From positions 1 to 64,000 of the forward strand of contig NZ_WXVV01000018.1 in assembly GCF_013433315.1 (NCBI RefSeq): a DNA stretch of 64,000 nt, in the 5' to 3' direction. Under the pieces are notes generated by a model. The model was not told where the DNA came from. It did no database searches and was given only the letters and a program-made list of their open reading frames with translations. Origin of the DNA: Pseudomonas crudilactis. Its GTDB lineage: Bacteria > Pseudomonadota > Gammaproteobacteria > Pseudomonadales > Pseudomonadaceae. Position 1 is the stretch's first letter; every line of letters begins with the position of its first letter. Positions 1 through 6,941 of the stretch are shown piece after piece. A program made the position numbers and the translations under genes.

Positions 1-391
1 TCGAGCGTTAAAGATGGCTTTCGAGTCGCGAGGACGCCCTGAAAACCTAATGTTTCATTCGGATCAGGGCTGTCATTACAGCAGTAAAGTATTTCGTGAA
101 ACCCTGGCGGATATGCGCATAAAACAAAGCATGAGTCGACGAGGAAACTGCTGGGATAACGCGCCGATGGAGCGTTTCTTTGGCAGTTTGAAATCTGAAT
201 GGATACCCAAGACAGGCTACCGAAACGAAGACGAGGCCAGTACCGATGTGTTGCGCTACCTGACCCATTATTACAATCGGATCAGGCTGCACAGTCACAA
301 TGGCTACCGAACTCCGGTGGACATGGAGGCCCTGGCGGCATGAAAAAGGGTAAAACCCTATAACCGTGTCCAGTATCGTTTGACCAGATCA
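1..391 (+). mobile_element. Right end of an IS3-family insertion sequence (left part outside window)
   Basis: The window opens inside a transposase reading frame. After its stop codon about 48 bases lead to a sequence ending TTTGACCAGATCA near 391, which looks like an IS3-type terminal inverted repeat (ends in CA). The next bases match the inner part of an intergenic repeat that is intact at 44203-44358, so the boundary is placed where that match begins. The left end and any target duplication lie outside the window, so the exact boundary is inferred. Confidence 0.6.
2..343 (+). CDS. IS3-family transposase OrfB, C-terminal part (5' truncated by window edge)
   Basis: The frame is open from the first bases of the window, so the real start lies upstream; the ATG at 14 is internal. 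The protein is the C-terminal half of an IS3-type DDE integrase: HSDQGCHY carries the second catalytic aspartate, and RRGNCWDNAPMERFFGSLK carries the glutamate of the DDE triad. The tail with YNRIRLHSHNGYRTP is typical of IS3 OrfB. In this family the protein is made by frameshifting between OrfA and OrfB and catalyses copy-out paste-in transposition. What is visible is intact; whether the whole element is active cannot be judged. Confidence 0.9.
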   Translation, partial: RALKMAFESRGRPENLMFHSDQGCHYSSKVFRETLADMRIKQSMSRRGNCWDNAPMERFFGSLKSEWIPKTGYRNEDEASTDVLRYLTHYYNRIRLHSHNGYRTPVDMEALAA

Positions 392-516
392 ACCGTGTTG
401 TCAGTTCGAGCTACACCGACCTGAACGACCAAGTCGAACTCAGGATTTGAAAAGCCCCCGATCTGCTCCCTTTCCCCCTCTCCCATTGGGAGAGGGCTGG
501 GGTGAGGGGCTGGATC
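392..516. repeat. Right half of a long Pseudomonas intergenic repeat (family C), interrupted by the IS
   Basis: The sequence from about 392 through the GGGAGAGGGCTGGGGTGAGGGG end aligns with the second half of the repeat at 44203-44358 (shared order: ACCG-GTTGT, ACTACxCCGACxTGAA, GAACTCA, TTTTGAAA, then the C-rich arm). The first half, normally starting GCCCCTCACCCTAACCCTC, is missing because the IS lies there. Confidence 0.7.
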
Positions 517-583
517 TCAATGACACAACTTTTCTCGAACACATCTCCCGCTTAGATTTTTCCGCTCATAAGCTCATTCTAAA

Positions 584-597
584 AAGTTATTTATTTA
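584..597 (+). promoter_or_regulatory. AT-rich motif upstream of tauA, shared with a LysR promoter region
   Basis: The 14-base sequence AAGTTATTTATTTA lies 66-79 bases before the tauA start and recurs exactly at 57809-57822 in the intergenic region of the sulfate-ester locus. Sulfonate genes in Pseudomonas and enterics are activated by LysR-type CysB/Cbl proteins that bind AT-rich sites upstream of the promoter. Assigning this motif to such a regulator is inference. Confidence 0.3.
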
Positions 598-662
598 CCG
601 ATTCTTAGATCATTTAGTCTCCTTTCACGCCGACGCTCGGTCGCCTGATATGGAGCTGTCCA

Positions 663-1640
663 ATGAAACTGAATTTCCCGCTTCGCCTGCTCGCCGCAGC
701 CTCTCTGGCTGCCGCGAGTTTTCTGGCTCAGGCCGCCGACCTCACCGTCGCCTACCAAACTACTGTTGACCCGGCGAAAGTCGCCCAGGCCGACGGCGCT
801 TACGAAAAAGCCACCCAAGCCGATATCGCCTGGCGCAAGTTCGACAACGGCGCCGACATCATCGCCGCCATCGCCTCCGGTGACGTGCAGATCGGCTATC
901 TCGGCTCGAGCCCACTGACCGCCGCGATCACGCGCAAAGTCCCGGTCGAAACGTTCCTCATCGCCACCCAGATCGGCGCCGCTGAAGCACTGGTCGCCCG
1001 TGACGGTTCCGGCATCAAGACCCCGCAGGATCTGATCGGCAAGAAAATCGCCGTGCCATTCGTGTCCACCGGACACTACAGCCTGCTCGCGGCGCTGAAG
1101 CACTGGAACATCGACCCGTCGAAAGTCACCGTGCTCAACCTCGCGCCACCGGCGATCATCGCCGCATGGAAACGCGGTGACATCGACGCCACCTACGTGT
1201 GGGATCCGGCCCTCGGTGTGGCCAAGGAAAACGGCAAAGTGCTGATCACCTCCGGCGAGCTGGCCAAGTTTGGCGCGCCAACCTTCGATGCGTGGATCGT
1301 GCGTAAAGACTTTGCCGAGAAGCACCCGGAAATCGTCACTGCATTCGCCAAAGTCACCCTCGACGCCTACGCCGATTACCGCAAAGACCCGAAAGCCTGG
1401 CTCGCCGATCAATCCAACGTCGACAAACTGGTGAAACTCTCCGGCGCCAAGGCCAGCGATATTCCGTTGCTGCTGCAAGGCAACGTTTACCCGCTGGCGG
1501 CTGACCAGGTCGTCACCCTCGGCGCGCCGACCACCAAAGCCATCACCGACACCGCCGCGTTCCTCAAGGAGCAAGGCAAGGTCGAAGCCGTTCTGCCGGA
1601 CTACGCGCCGTACGTCAGCGCCAAATACATCACCAATTGA
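663..1640 (+). CDS. tauA: Taurine ABC transporter, substrate-binding protein TauA
   Basis: This 325-residue periplasmic protein binds taurine and delivers it to TauBC. A signal peptide runs to about residue 24 (cleavage after AQA, before DLTVAYQ). The mature part is an SsuA/TauA/NMT1-type binding protein with the typical VAYQTTVDPAKVAQADG start and YVWDPALG segment. Its place before an ATPase, a permease and a taurine dioxygenase fixes the assignment. A GGAG sits shortly before the ATG. Apart from the initiator the protein has no methionine and no cysteine, as expected for a protein made under sulfur starvation. Length is normal for the family. Confidence 0.95.
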   Translation: MKLNFPLRLLAAASLAAASFLAQAADLTVAYQTTVDPAKVAQADGAYEKATQADIAWRKFDNGADIIAAIASGDVQIGYLGSSPLTAAITRKVPVETFLIATQIGAAEALVARDGSGIKTPQDLIGKKIAVPFVSTGHYSLLAALKHWNIDPSKVTVLNLAPPAIIAAWKRGDIDATYVWDPALGVAKENGKVLITSGELAKFGAPTFDAWIVRKDFAEKHPEIVTAFAKVTLDAYADYRKDPKAWLADQSNVDKLVKLSGAKASDIPLLLQGNVYPLAADQVVTLGAPTTKAITDTAAFLKEQGKVEAVLPDYAPYVSAKYITN

Positions 1641-1656
1641 TCGGGAGTTAACTGCG

Positions 1657-2451
1657 ATGGCCTTGCTACAGCTGGAGCGCATCAGCGCACAGTACCCGGG
1701 CAGCCCGACACCGGTGCTGGCGGATATTTCTCTGACCCTGGGGCCTCAGCAATTGCTGGTTGCCCTCGGCCCGTCTGGCAGTGGCAAGACCTCGCTGTTG
1801 AACCTGATTGCCGGTTTCGTCGAACCGAGCGCCGGGCGCATCACCCTCGACGGCGTGCCGGTCAAAGGCCCGAGCGCCGAACGGGGCGTGGTGTTCCAGG
1901 ATGACGCCTTGTTGCCTTGGCAGGATGTGTTGGCCAACGTCGCGTTCGGTCTCGAACTGGCCGGTGTCGCCAAAGACAAACGTGAAAAGATTGCCCGCGA
2001 AATGCTCGCACTGGTTGATCTTTCCGGTTTCGAAAGCCGCCGTATCTGGCAACTCTCCGGTGGCCAGAAACAACGCGTCGGCCTCGCCCGCGCCCTCGCC
2101 GCTGACCCACGCGTATTGCTGATGGACGAACCCTTCGGCGCCCTCGATGCGTTCACCCGCGAACAGATGCAGGAGCTGTTGCTGCAAGTCTGGCAGCGCA
2201 CGGCCAAGCCGGTTTTCCTGATTACCCACGACATTGAAGAAGCGGTGTTCCTCGCCACTGACCTGATTCTGCTCGCGCCGAACCCGGGGCAGATCGTTGA
2301 GCGCCTGCAGCTGGATTTCGGTCAGCGTTACGCCGCTGGCGAGTCCGCCCGCGCGATCAAATCCGATCCGCGCTTTATCGAAACCCGCGAACACGTGCTG
2401 AGCAAAGTGTTCTCGCAACGCAGCGCCGGGCAACGGCAGGAGCGCGCATGA
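1657..2451 (+). CDS. tauB: Taurine ABC transporter, ATP-binding protein TauB
   Basis: This 264-residue ATPase powers taurine import. Walker A is GPSGSGKT (residues 38-45), the Q-loop is VVFQDDALLPW (about 79-89), the ABC signature is LSGGQKQR (133-140) and Walker B is LLMDEP (154-159), followed by the H-loop LITHDIEEA. GGAG lies eight bases before the ATG. The gene begins 16 bases after tauA and its stop overlaps the tauC start by four bases (ATGA), so the three genes form one operon with coupled translation. It matches the TauB/SsuB/NitT branch; the linked tauD makes taurine the likely substrate. Confidence 0.95.
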   Translation: MALLQLERISAQYPGSPTPVLADISLTLGPQQLLVALGPSGSGKTSLLNLIAGFVEPSAGRITLDGVPVKGPSAERGVVFQDDALLPWQDVLANVAFGLELAGVAKDKREKIAREMLALVDLSGFESRRIWQLSGGQKQRVGLARALAADPRVLLMDEPFGALDAFTREQMQELLLQVWQRTAKPVFLITHDIEEAVFLATDLILLAPNPGQIVERLQLDFGQRYAAGESARAIKSDPRFIETREHVLSKVFSQRSAGQRQERA

Positions 2452-3287
2452 GCAGTTACGACGTTTCCTCGGCTGCGGTAAAACCGGTCAGCGCTTCGAC
2501 GGCGATACCCGTGCGCCGTAGCCTCAGCACGCGCTGGATCAGCCTGCTGACCTTGGTTGCATTGTTGGCGATCTGGTGGGCGGTCACCGCCACCGGAATG
2601 ATCGAACCGCTGTTCCTGCCGCCACCGTCCGCCGTGCTGCAAAAGGGCTGGTTGCTGGCGACCACTGGGTACATGGATTCAACGTTGTGGCAGCACCTCG
2701 GTGCAAGCCTGAGCCGCATCGGTCTGGGCCTCGGTTTCGCGATTCTGACCGCCGTGCCCGTGGGCATTGCCATCGGCGCCAATCGCATTGCCCGCGGCGT
2801 GCTTGATCCGCTGATCGAGTTCTACCGCCCTATTCCACCGCTGGCTTATCTGCCGCTGATCGTGATCTGGTGCGGTATCGGCGAGTTGTCGAAAGTGCTG
2901 CTGATCTATCTGGCGATTTTCGCGCCGATTGCGATTGCTACCGCCACCGGTGTGCGTACGGTTGATCCAGCGAAATTGCGTGCGGCGCAGTCGTTGGGCG
3001 CGACGCGTTTGCAGCTGATTCGTCATGTGATTTTGCCGAGCGCCCTGCCGGACATTCTCACCGGCGTGCGCATTGGTCTGGGCGTTGGTTGGTCGACCTT
3101 GGTCGCGGCGGAACTGATCGCGGCCACCAGCGGCTTGGGCTTTATGGTGCAGTCGGCCGCGCAGTTCCTCGTCACCGACGTGGTGGTGCTGGGGATTCTG
3201 GTCATCGCGCTGATCGCCTTCGCCATGGAAATGGGCCTGCGCGCCCTGCAGCGCAAACTGGTGCCGTGGCACGGCCAGGCCCACTGA
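2448..3287 (+). CDS. tauC: Taurine ABC transporter, permease TauC
   Basis: This 279-residue inner-membrane permease has about six hydrophobic segments. The cytoplasmic EAA-type loop is recognisable as AAQSLGATRLQLIRHVILP, followed by the SALPDILTGVRIGLGVGW segment typical of SsuC/TauC. It pairs with TauB to form the membrane channel. Translation is coupled to tauB through a four-base overlap. An 87-base palindromic repeat separates it from tauD, so tauD may be expressed at a different level although it reads the same way. Confidence 0.95.
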   Translation: MSSYDVSSAAVKPVSASTAIPVRRSLSTRWISLLTLVALLAIWWAVTATGMIEPLFLPPPSAVLQKGWLLATTGYMDSTLWQHLGASLSRIGLGLGFAILTAVPVGIAIGANRIARGVLDPLIEFYRPIPPLAYLPLIVIWCGIGELSKVLLIYLAIFAPIAIATATGVRTVDPAKLRAAQSLGATRLQLIRHVILPSALPDILTGVRIGLGVGWSTLVAAELIAATSGLGFMVQSAAQFLVTDVVVLGILVIALIAFAMEMGLRALQRKLVPWHGQAH

Positions 3288-3310
3288 CACATCCCGTTTT
3301 TGAATCCCCG

Positions 3311-3397
3311 TGTAGGAGCTGCCGCAGGCTGCGATCTTTTGATCTTGTTTTTAAAAAGATCAAGATCAAAAGATCGCAGCCTGCGGCAGCTCCTACA
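3311..3397. repeat. Long inverted repeat between tauC and tauD (family A)
   Basis: Two 36-base arms (3311-3346 and 3362-3397) are exact reverse complements around a 15-base centre. Each arm runs from TGTAGGAGCTGCCGCAGGCT to a GATC-rich inner end. The same arm recurs at 16389-16465, and a short relative is at 42941-42966. Within the tau operon it could form a strong RNA hairpin that dampens or terminates readthrough into tauD. Confidence 0.9.
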
Positions 3398-3431
3398 GGG
3401 AGGTGGTTATCCGGAATTTAAGAGAAAGACC

Positions 3432-4274
3432 ATGAGCAACCTGAACATCACCCCATTAAGCTCAGCCCTAGGCGCACAGATCAGCGGCGTCGACATCAGC
3501 CAGCCGCTGAGCCTGGAACACCGCGACGCGATCGAGCAGGCGCTGCTCAAATATCAGGTTTTATTCTTCCGCAATCAGCCAATCGAGCCACCGCAACAGG
3601 CGCGTTTCGCTGCGTACTTTGGTGACCTGCACATTCACCCGATCTACCCGAACGTACCGGAACAACCGGAAGTGCTGATCCTCGACACCGCCGTCACCGA
3701 CGTGCGCGACAACGCGATCTGGCACACCGACGTGACCTTCCTGCCAACCCCGGCGATGGGCGCGGTGCTCAGCGCCAAGTTGCTGCCGGAGTTCGGTGGC
3801 GACACGTTGTGGGCCAGCGGCATTGCCGCGTATGAAGCGCTGTCGGCGCCGCTGAAAGGTTTGCTTGAAGGCCTGACCGCGACTCACGATTTCACTCGCT
3901 CGTTTCCGCTGGAGCGCTATGGCAACACGCCTGAAGCGTTGGCACAGTGGGAAGAGGCACGACGCAAGAATCCACCGCTGTCGCACCCGGTGATTCGTAC
4001 GCATCCGGTCAGCGGGCGGCGCTCGTTGTTCGTCAATGAAGGCTTCACCTCGAAGATCAATGAGCTGTCGGAAACCGAGAGCGAGGCGATTCTGAAGTTT
4101 CTGTTCGCCCATGCGACGCGGCCGGAATTCACCATTCGCTGGCGCTGGCAGCAGGACGATATTGCGTTCTGGGATAACCGCGTGACACAGCATTACGCAG
4201 TGGATGATTACCGCCCGGCGCGGCGGGTGATGCAACGGGCGACGGTGTTGGGGGATGTGCCGTTTTTTCGTTGA
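3432..4274 (+). CDS. tauD: Taurine dioxygenase TauD
   Basis: This Fe(II)/2-oxoglutarate dioxygenase of 280 residues hydroxylates taurine, which breaks down to sulfite and aminoacetaldehyde. The 2-His-1-carboxylate iron site is visible as WHTDVTF (H98, D100) and TQHYAVDDY (H254), with the arginine-rich RPARRVMQR segment (261-269) that binds 2-oxoglutarate and the sulfonate. The frame is open further upstream, to a start that would add 44 residues encoded by the palindromic repeat; the ATG at 3432 begins MSNLNITPLSSALGAQI as in known TauD and gives the normal length. Two internal methionines, no cysteine. Confidence 0.95.
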   Translation: MSNLNITPLSSALGAQISGVDISQPLSLEHRDAIEQALLKYQVLFFRNQPIEPPQQARFAAYFGDLHIHPIYPNVPEQPEVLILDTAVTDVRDNAIWHTDVTFLPTPAMGAVLSAKLLPEFGGDTLWASGIAAYEALSAPLKGLLEGLTATHDFTRSFPLERYGNTPEALAQWEEARRKNPPLSHPVIRTHPVSGRRSLFVNEGFTSKINELSETESEAILKFLFAHATRPEFTIRWRWQQDDIAFWDNRVTQHYAVDDYRPARRVMQRATVLGDVPFFR

Positions 4275-4289
4275 GCCTTGAACAGCAAA

Positions 4290-4470
4290 AGCCCCTCACC
4301 CTAACCCTCTCCCGGAGGGAGAGGGGACTGATTGGGGGATGCTGTAGATATTCGCCGACCTGAATGTGCTTTGCTGAATCCATAATCGACTCGGTTTTTC
4401 AGGTCGATGTATGGCTACAGACACCTCGGTCGGATCCCTCTCCCTCTGGGAGAGGGCTGGGGTGAGGGTG
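4290..4470. repeat. Long intergenic repeat, family C
   Basis: The element begins GCCCCTCACCCTAACCCTCT and ends GAGAGGGCTGGGGTGAGGG, giving inverted C-rich/G-rich ends around a conserved centre (GACCTGAA, CTGAATCCATAATCGACTCG, TTTCAGGTCGATGTATGGC). It fills the gap between the converging tauD and aldo/keto reductase genes, and its end touches the reductase stop codon. Relatives lie at 13951-14261, 44203-44358, 50529-50696 and 60702-60884. Confidence 0.85.
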
Positions 4471-4472
4471 AC

Positions 4473-5510
4473 TTACTCCGCCGTCGAAGGCTTCTCCCAA
4501 AGATTGATCCCGCCCTCCTGGGCAAACCGGTCAATCTCCGCCAGCTCTTCAGCACTGAAACTCAAATTCTTCAACGCCCCGACGTTCTCGATAATCTGCT
4601 CCGGTCGGCTCGCACCAATCAGCGCAGAAGTCACCCGTGGATCCCGCAGCGTCCACGCCAGCGCCAGTTGCGCCAGGCTCTGACCGCGACGCTTGGCAAT
4701 CTCGTTCAGCGCGCGCACGTGAGCGATGTTGGCCTCGGACAAGTGCGAGGCCTGCAACGAACCTCCGCCCGGACGATTGACCCGCGCATCCGCCGGTACG
4801 CCGTTGAGGTATTTGTCGGTGAGCAGACCTTGCGCCAGCGGGGTGAACGCAATCACGCCGGTGCCGAGTTCATCGGTGGTATCGAGCAGGTCTTTTTCCA
4901 CCCAACGATTGAGCAAGTTGTAGGCCGGCTGATGAATCAGCAGCGGCACTTTCCACTCTTTGAGCAGCGCCGCCATCTCACGGGTTTTCACCCCGGAATA
5001 CGACGAGATGCCGATGTACAACGCCTTGCCCTGCTGCACGGCAGTGGCGAGGGCACTGGCGGTTTCTTCCAGCGGGGTGTCCGGGTCGAAGCGGTGCGAA
5101 TAGAAGATATCCACATAGTCCAGACCCAGGCGTTGCAGGCTCTGGTCGAGGCTGGCCAGCACGTATTTGCGCGAGCCGCCACCCTGACCGTAAGGGCCGG
5201 GCCACATGTCCCAACCGGCCTTGCTGGAGATGATCAGCTCGTCGCGGTACTGCTTGAAGTCTTCGCGCAGCAGACGACCGAAATTGATCTCGGCGCTGCC
5301 GTACGGCGGGCCGTAGTTGTTGGCCAGGTCGAAGTGGTTGATGCCCAGGTCAAACGCAGTGCGCAGCAAGGCGCGTTGGGTGTCGATCGGCGTGCTGTCG
5401 CCAAAGTTGTGCCACAGGCCCAACGACAGCGCCGGCAACACCAGACCGCTGCGCCCGACGCGGCGGTAAGGGATGGAGTCATAGCGGTTTTCGGCAGCGG
5501 TGTAAGTCAT
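4473..5510 (-). CDS. mgrA: Aldo/keto reductase, YghZ/MgrA (Gpr) type
   Basis: This 345-residue NADPH-dependent aldo/keto reductase matches the subfamily that reduces L-glyceraldehyde 3-phosphate and methylglyoxal. The catalytic tetrad is visible: D61 and Y66 in FDLANNYG, K97 in SSKAGW, H139 in YSHRFD. The C-terminal GASRPEQIIENV segment is the usual cofactor-binding stretch. The ATG at 5510 is preceded by AGAGGA; an upstream ATG would add 21 residues encoded inside a repeat. The gene converges on tauD. No direct tie to sulfur metabolism is visible, although a role in aldehyde clearance after desulfonation is possible. Confidence 0.85.
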   Translation of the reverse strand: MTYTAAENRYDSIPYRRVGRSGLVLPALSLGLWHNFGDSTPIDTQRALLRTAFDLGINHFDLANNYGPPYGSAEINFGRLLREDFKQYRDELIISSKAGWDMWPGPYGQGGGSRKYVLASLDQSLQRLGLDYVDIFYSHRFDPDTPLEETASALATAVQQGKALYIGISSYSGVKTREMAALLKEWKVPLLIHQPAYNLLNRWVEKDLLDTTDELGTGVIAFTPLAQGLLTDKYLNGVPADARVNRPGGGSLQASHLSEANIAHVRALNEIAKRRGQSLAQLALAWTLRDPRVTSALIGASRPEQIIENVGALKNLSFSAEELAEIDRFAQEGGINLWEKPSTAE

Positions 5511-5550
5511 CGAATCCTCTCTTGTCTGTCTTGAATGGGGTGTCGACTGC

Positions 5551-5615
5551 TTCGCGAGCAAGCTCGCTCCCACCTTTGGAATGCATTTCCCTGTGGAAGC
5601 GAACTTGCTCGCGAA
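5551..5615. repeat. Inverted repeat, family B (GCGAGCAAGCTCGCTCCCAC type)
   Basis: Arms TTCGCGAGCAAGCTCGCTCC and its inverted partner GAAGCGAACTTGCTCGCGAA flank a short centre. It lies between the monooxygenase stop (5621) and the reductase start (5510). Copies of the same family are at 11308-11400, 24214-24280, 58870-58965 and 62910-62974. Confidence 0.85.
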
Positions 5616-5620
5616 GGGTG

Positions 5621-6940
5621 TTACACAAATCGATTGCCGGGTCGGGCCAGGCCAAGGTTCTCGCGCAACGTCCGGCCCTCATACTCCGTTCTGAACAGCC
5701 CACGCCGTTGCAGTTCCGGGACCACGCCATTGGCGAAGTCTTCAAGCCCGCCTGGCAGGTGCGGCACCAGCACGTTGAAGCCGTCCGCAGCGCCCTGTTC
5801 GAACCATTCCTGCAAGCGATCAGCGATCTGCTCCGGCGTACCGACCAGGCTGTAATGCCCGCGTCCGCCAGCAATCTTGCGACCCAGTTCGGCAAGGCTA
5901 AGGTTCTCCCGCCCCGCCAACTCAGTGAGCAATTTCTGCCGGCTCCGCTGGCCGCTTTCCGTCAGCGGCAACTCAGGCAACGGACCGTCCAGCGGGTACT
6001 TCGACAAATCGAAGCTGCCCAGCATACGCCCAAGCAAGGCGACGCCAACCTCGGGTTCGACTAATTGCTGAAACGTTTCACATTTTTCCTGCGCCTCGGC
6101 TTCGGTACGGCCGACGACGACAAAAACTCCGGGCATGATTTTCAGCGAATCGGTGCTGCGACCGTACTTGGGCAGACGTCCCTTGAGGTCGGCGTAAAAC
6201 GCCTGAGCGTTAGCCAATGAAGTTTGCGCGGTGAACACCACTTCAGCCGTCTGCGCGGCCAACTCGCGTCCGGTTTCGGAGGATCCCGCCTGCACGATCA
6301 CCGGTTGCCCCTGCGGTGAACGCGCGACGTTCAGCGGGCCTTTGACCCGGAAGTGGTCGCCGACGTGATCCAGCACATGCAGTTTCGCAGGGTCGTAATA
6401 CGCCCCGCTGGCCTTGTCGCGAATGAAGGCATCATCCTCCCAGCTGTCCCAAAGCCCGGTCACCACCTGATGAAACTCGCGGGCTCGGCCGTAGCGTTCG
6501 GCATGGCCGATATGTTCGTCGCGTCCGAAATTCAGCGCTTCGGCAGCGTTGTCTGAGGTCACCAGATTCCACCCCGCTCGCCCTCCCGAAAGATGATCAA
6601 GCGAAGCGAATTTGCGCGCCACGTGATACGGCTCGTTGTAACTGGTGGTCGCCGTGGCGATCAGGCCGATGTGCTCGGTCACTGCACTCAGTGCCGAGAG
6701 CAACGTCAGCGGTTCAAAGTGATCGGAGCGCGCCATGCGACTGGCGATGTCCTGGGTCGGCGCGGCAACACTGTCAGCAACAAACAACGCATCGAACTTC
6801 GCCGCCTCGGCAATCTGCGCCAGCCGCTTGTAATGGGCGAAATCCAGACCCGCATTGGCCGGCACATCAGGATGACGCCACGCCGCCACGTGGTGCCCGG
6901 TGGCCATAAGGAACGCGCCGAGTTTCAACTGTCTGCTCAT
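5621..6940 (-). CDS. Flavin-dependent monooxygenase, NtaA/SnaA/DszA type
   Basis: This 439-residue enzyme belongs to the bacterial luciferase-like superfamily that uses reduced FMN and O2. Typical segments are FDALFVADSVA, ARKFASLDHLSGGRAGWNLVT and the C-terminal GTPEQIADRLQEWFEQGAADGFNV. Members include nitrilotriacetate monooxygenase and the dibenzothiophene-sulfone enzyme DszA, and many act in organosulfur use. The true start is the ATG at 6940 (MSRQLKLGAF); a longer frame overlaps the upstream gene. Only one base separates it from the stop of the TonB receptor gene, so the two are co-transcribed and the receptor probably imports its substrate. No flavin reductase is adjacent. Confidence 0.85.
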   Translation of the reverse strand: MSRQLKLGAFLMATGHHVAAWRHPDVPANAGLDFAHYKRLAQIAEAAKFDALFVADSVAAPTQDIASRMARSDHFEPLTLLSALSAVTEHIGLIATATTSYNEPYHVARKFASLDHLSGGRAGWNLVTSDNAAEALNFGRDEHIGHAERYGRAREFHQVVTGLWDSWEDDAFIRDKASGAYYDPAKLHVLDHVGDHFRVKGPLNVARSPQGQPVIVQAGSSETGRELAAQTAEVVFTAQTSLANAQAFYADLKGRLPKYGRSTDSLKIMPGVFVVVGRTEAEAQEKCETFQQLVEPEVGVALLGRMLGSFDLSKYPLDGPLPELPLTESGQRSRQKLLTELAGRENLSLAELGRKIAGGRGHYSLVGTPEQIADRLQEWFEQGAADGFNVLVPHLPGGLEDFANGVVPELQRRGLFRTEYEGRTLRENLGLARPGNRFV

Positions 6941-6941
6941 C

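Noticed and set aside
591..1682. 363-codon minus-strand frame opposite tauA
   Set aside because: It is an antisense shadow in GC-rich DNA; tauA on the plus strand is a clear family match in an operon.
3300..3431. Longer start for TauD
   Set aside because: The extra 44 residues are encoded by the palindromic repeat and do not match TauD proteins; the ATG at 3432 gives the standard length.
4407..5534. 375-codon plus-strand frame over the aldo/keto reductase
   Set aside because: Begins in a repeat and mirrors the reductase gene; no domain is visible.
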